This document shows, in pieces, positions 13,818-14,652 of a stretch of 14,652 nucleotides of DNA (the stretch's first letter is position 1; the number at the start of each line of letters is the position of its first letter). The DNA lies in the NCBI GenBank assembly GCA_037146835.1, contig JBAWWI010000053.1, positions 1 through 14,652 on the forward strand, written 5' to 3'. This stretch comes from IMCC26256 sp037146835. Lineage in GTDB: Bacteria; Actinomycetota; Acidimicrobiia; IMCC26256. The translations under genes were made by a program, and so were the position numbers. A model generated the notes under the pieces. That model saw only the letters and a list, made by a program, of their open reading frames with translations, was not told where the DNA came from and searched no databases.

Positions 13818-14652
13818 ATGGCTACTCGAAGAACCGGTGCAGACTTAATCCACTCGATGCACGCAACTGAGGGTGCTGGCTTTGAGGTGCGTCGCCCATT
13901 TCCGACTTCGCAGCTCTCGATGGTTGACCCGTTCCTGCTGCTTGACCATATGGGTCCTCAAGACTGGGCGCCGGGTGAGGCACAGGGCGCACCTGACCAT
14001 CCGCATCGCGGGTTCGAGACGGTGTCTTACATACTTCAGGGCGCTTTCGAGCATAAAGACTCTGCGGGCAACGCGGGTCGCATCGGGCCGGGTGCAATCC
14101 AATGGATGACTGCAGGCGCTGGAGTAGTGCACTCTGAGATGCCTGCGAAGGAGATTCAGACCGACGGCGGAATAATGGAGGGCTTCCAGATCTGGGTGAA
14201 TCTCCCTGCTGCAGAGAAGATGAAGCCACCGCATTACCAGGAGATCCTTGCCTCGAAGATTCCAGAGGTAACCGTCGATGACGGACGAACGTTGGTAAGA
14301 GTCATAGCCGGAGCATTCGACGGAAATGAACCAGCAGTATCGACTCATACGCCGATTGCTTACTGGCATGTATTGCTCGGCACCGACGGTTCGTTCTCCG
14401 GCGACCTTCCACTCGACTGGAACGTAATGGTCTATGTAATTCACGGCTCAGTTACAGCTGGGGGAGTGGATGCAGACGAGTCCGACCTCGTGATACTCGC
14501 TGCCGATGGCGAGTCTGTAGAGATAACTGCGCGCGGCACTGAGCCTGCTGACGTCTTAGTGCTCGCAGGGCTACCAATTCGCGAACAAGTCGCTAGGTAT
14601 GGCCCATTCGTAATGAATACGCGCGAGGAGATCATCGAGGCTTTTGAGGATT
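13818..14652 (+). CDS. pirin family protein, 3' end beyond window
   Basis: The frame is open from ATG 13818 to the window edge, giving 278 codons; family members are about 280-300 aa, so only a few residues are missing. Pirins are cytosolic double-barrel cupins with one iron-type metal; some bacterial members have quercetinase activity and others bind metabolic enzymes. The N-terminal cupin shows all four expected ligands: His61 and His63 in DHPHRGFETVSYILQG, and His105 and Glu107 in GVVHSEMP. MDPFLLLDHMGP-like MVDPFLLLDHMGP (35-47) and GFQIWVNLP (about 122-130) are also family hallmarks. The second cupin spans about 170-265 and ends GLPIREQVARYGPFVMNTREEI. A perfect Shine-Dalgarno sequence fixes the start. 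Substrate and activity cannot be deduced. It is divergent from the thioesterase operon. Confidence 0.93.
   Translation, partial: MATRRTGADLIHSMHATEGAGFEVRRPFPTSQLSMVDPFLLLDHMGPQDWAPGEAQGAPDHPHRGFETVSYILQGAFEHKDSAGNAGRIGPGAIQWMTAGAGVVHSEMPAKEIQTDGGIMEGFQIWVNLPAAEKMKPPHYQEILASKIPEVTVDDGRTLVRVIAGAFDGNEPAVSTHTPIAYWHVLLGTDGSFSGDLPLDWNVMVYVIHGSVTAGGVDADESDLVILAADGESVEITARGTEPADVLVLAGLPIREQVARYGPFVMNTREEIIEAFED

Noticed and set aside
13845..14444. 199-codon open frame on the - strand
   Set aside because: It lies opposite the pirin gene, whose metal-binding motifs, start and ribosome site are clear; the - strand product has no recognisable domain and is Arg/Ser/His-rich like other shadows.
1..14652. 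Preference for TAG stop codons (6 of 13 complete genes)
   Set aside because: The count is too small to show a bias and is compatible with a moderately GC-rich actinobacterium.

Overview
The window looks like ordinary bacterial chromosome from an actinobacterium, most plausibly of the Acidimicrobiia type. The grounds are indirect. The secA-prfB-ftsE-ftsX order fits. So does a run of actinobacteria-favoured families: F420/luciferase-like oxidoreductase, mycothiol-dependent maleylpyruvate isomerase family, DUF3052 and a TesB-like thioesterase. GC content is moderate (mid-50s percent by eye). No marker gene gives a firmer placement.

Region 1 (1-402): four exact copies of a 17-bp direct repeat touch the left edge, followed by a 100-codon ORF of unknown nature. 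Region 2 (403-7067, + strand): a conserved housekeeping block of secA (preprotein translocase motor), prfB (release factor 2, no frameshift), ftsE and ftsX (divisome ABC-type complex), and a secreted coiled-coil M23 endopeptidase. The last three form a coherent module in which FtsEX is expected to control cell-wall hydrolysis by the M23 protein. A hairpin followed by a short T-run sits between ftsX and the hydrolase.

Region 3 (7068-9229): a 1-Cys peroxiredoxin on the - strand, convergent with the M23 gene and divergent from an MFS_3-type exporter. The exporter carries short in-frame tandem repeats in its central loop. Region 4 (9230-11222, + strand): a good sigma70-type promoter drives a DUF3052 protein and an SRAP (HMCES/YedK) abasic-site shield protein, followed by a mycothiol-dependent maleylpyruvate isomerase-family protein. 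Region 5 (11254-13710, - strand): a TesB-like acyl-CoA thioesterase is translationally coupled (ATGA overlap) to an LLM-class oxidoreductase, with a TetR regulator downstream. Region 6 (13711-14652): a divergent control region with three GGCACA half-sites, then a pirin gene cut by the window edge.

I see no RNA genes, CRISPR, insertion sequences, phage genes or defence genes, and no clear new multi-gene system. The points most worth a second look are small regulatory structures: the edge repeat, the ftsX/M23 hairpin, a recurrent TAGNCT motif 8-10 nt before SD-less starts, and the GGCACA cluster. The DUF3052-SRAP pairing also deserves attention.
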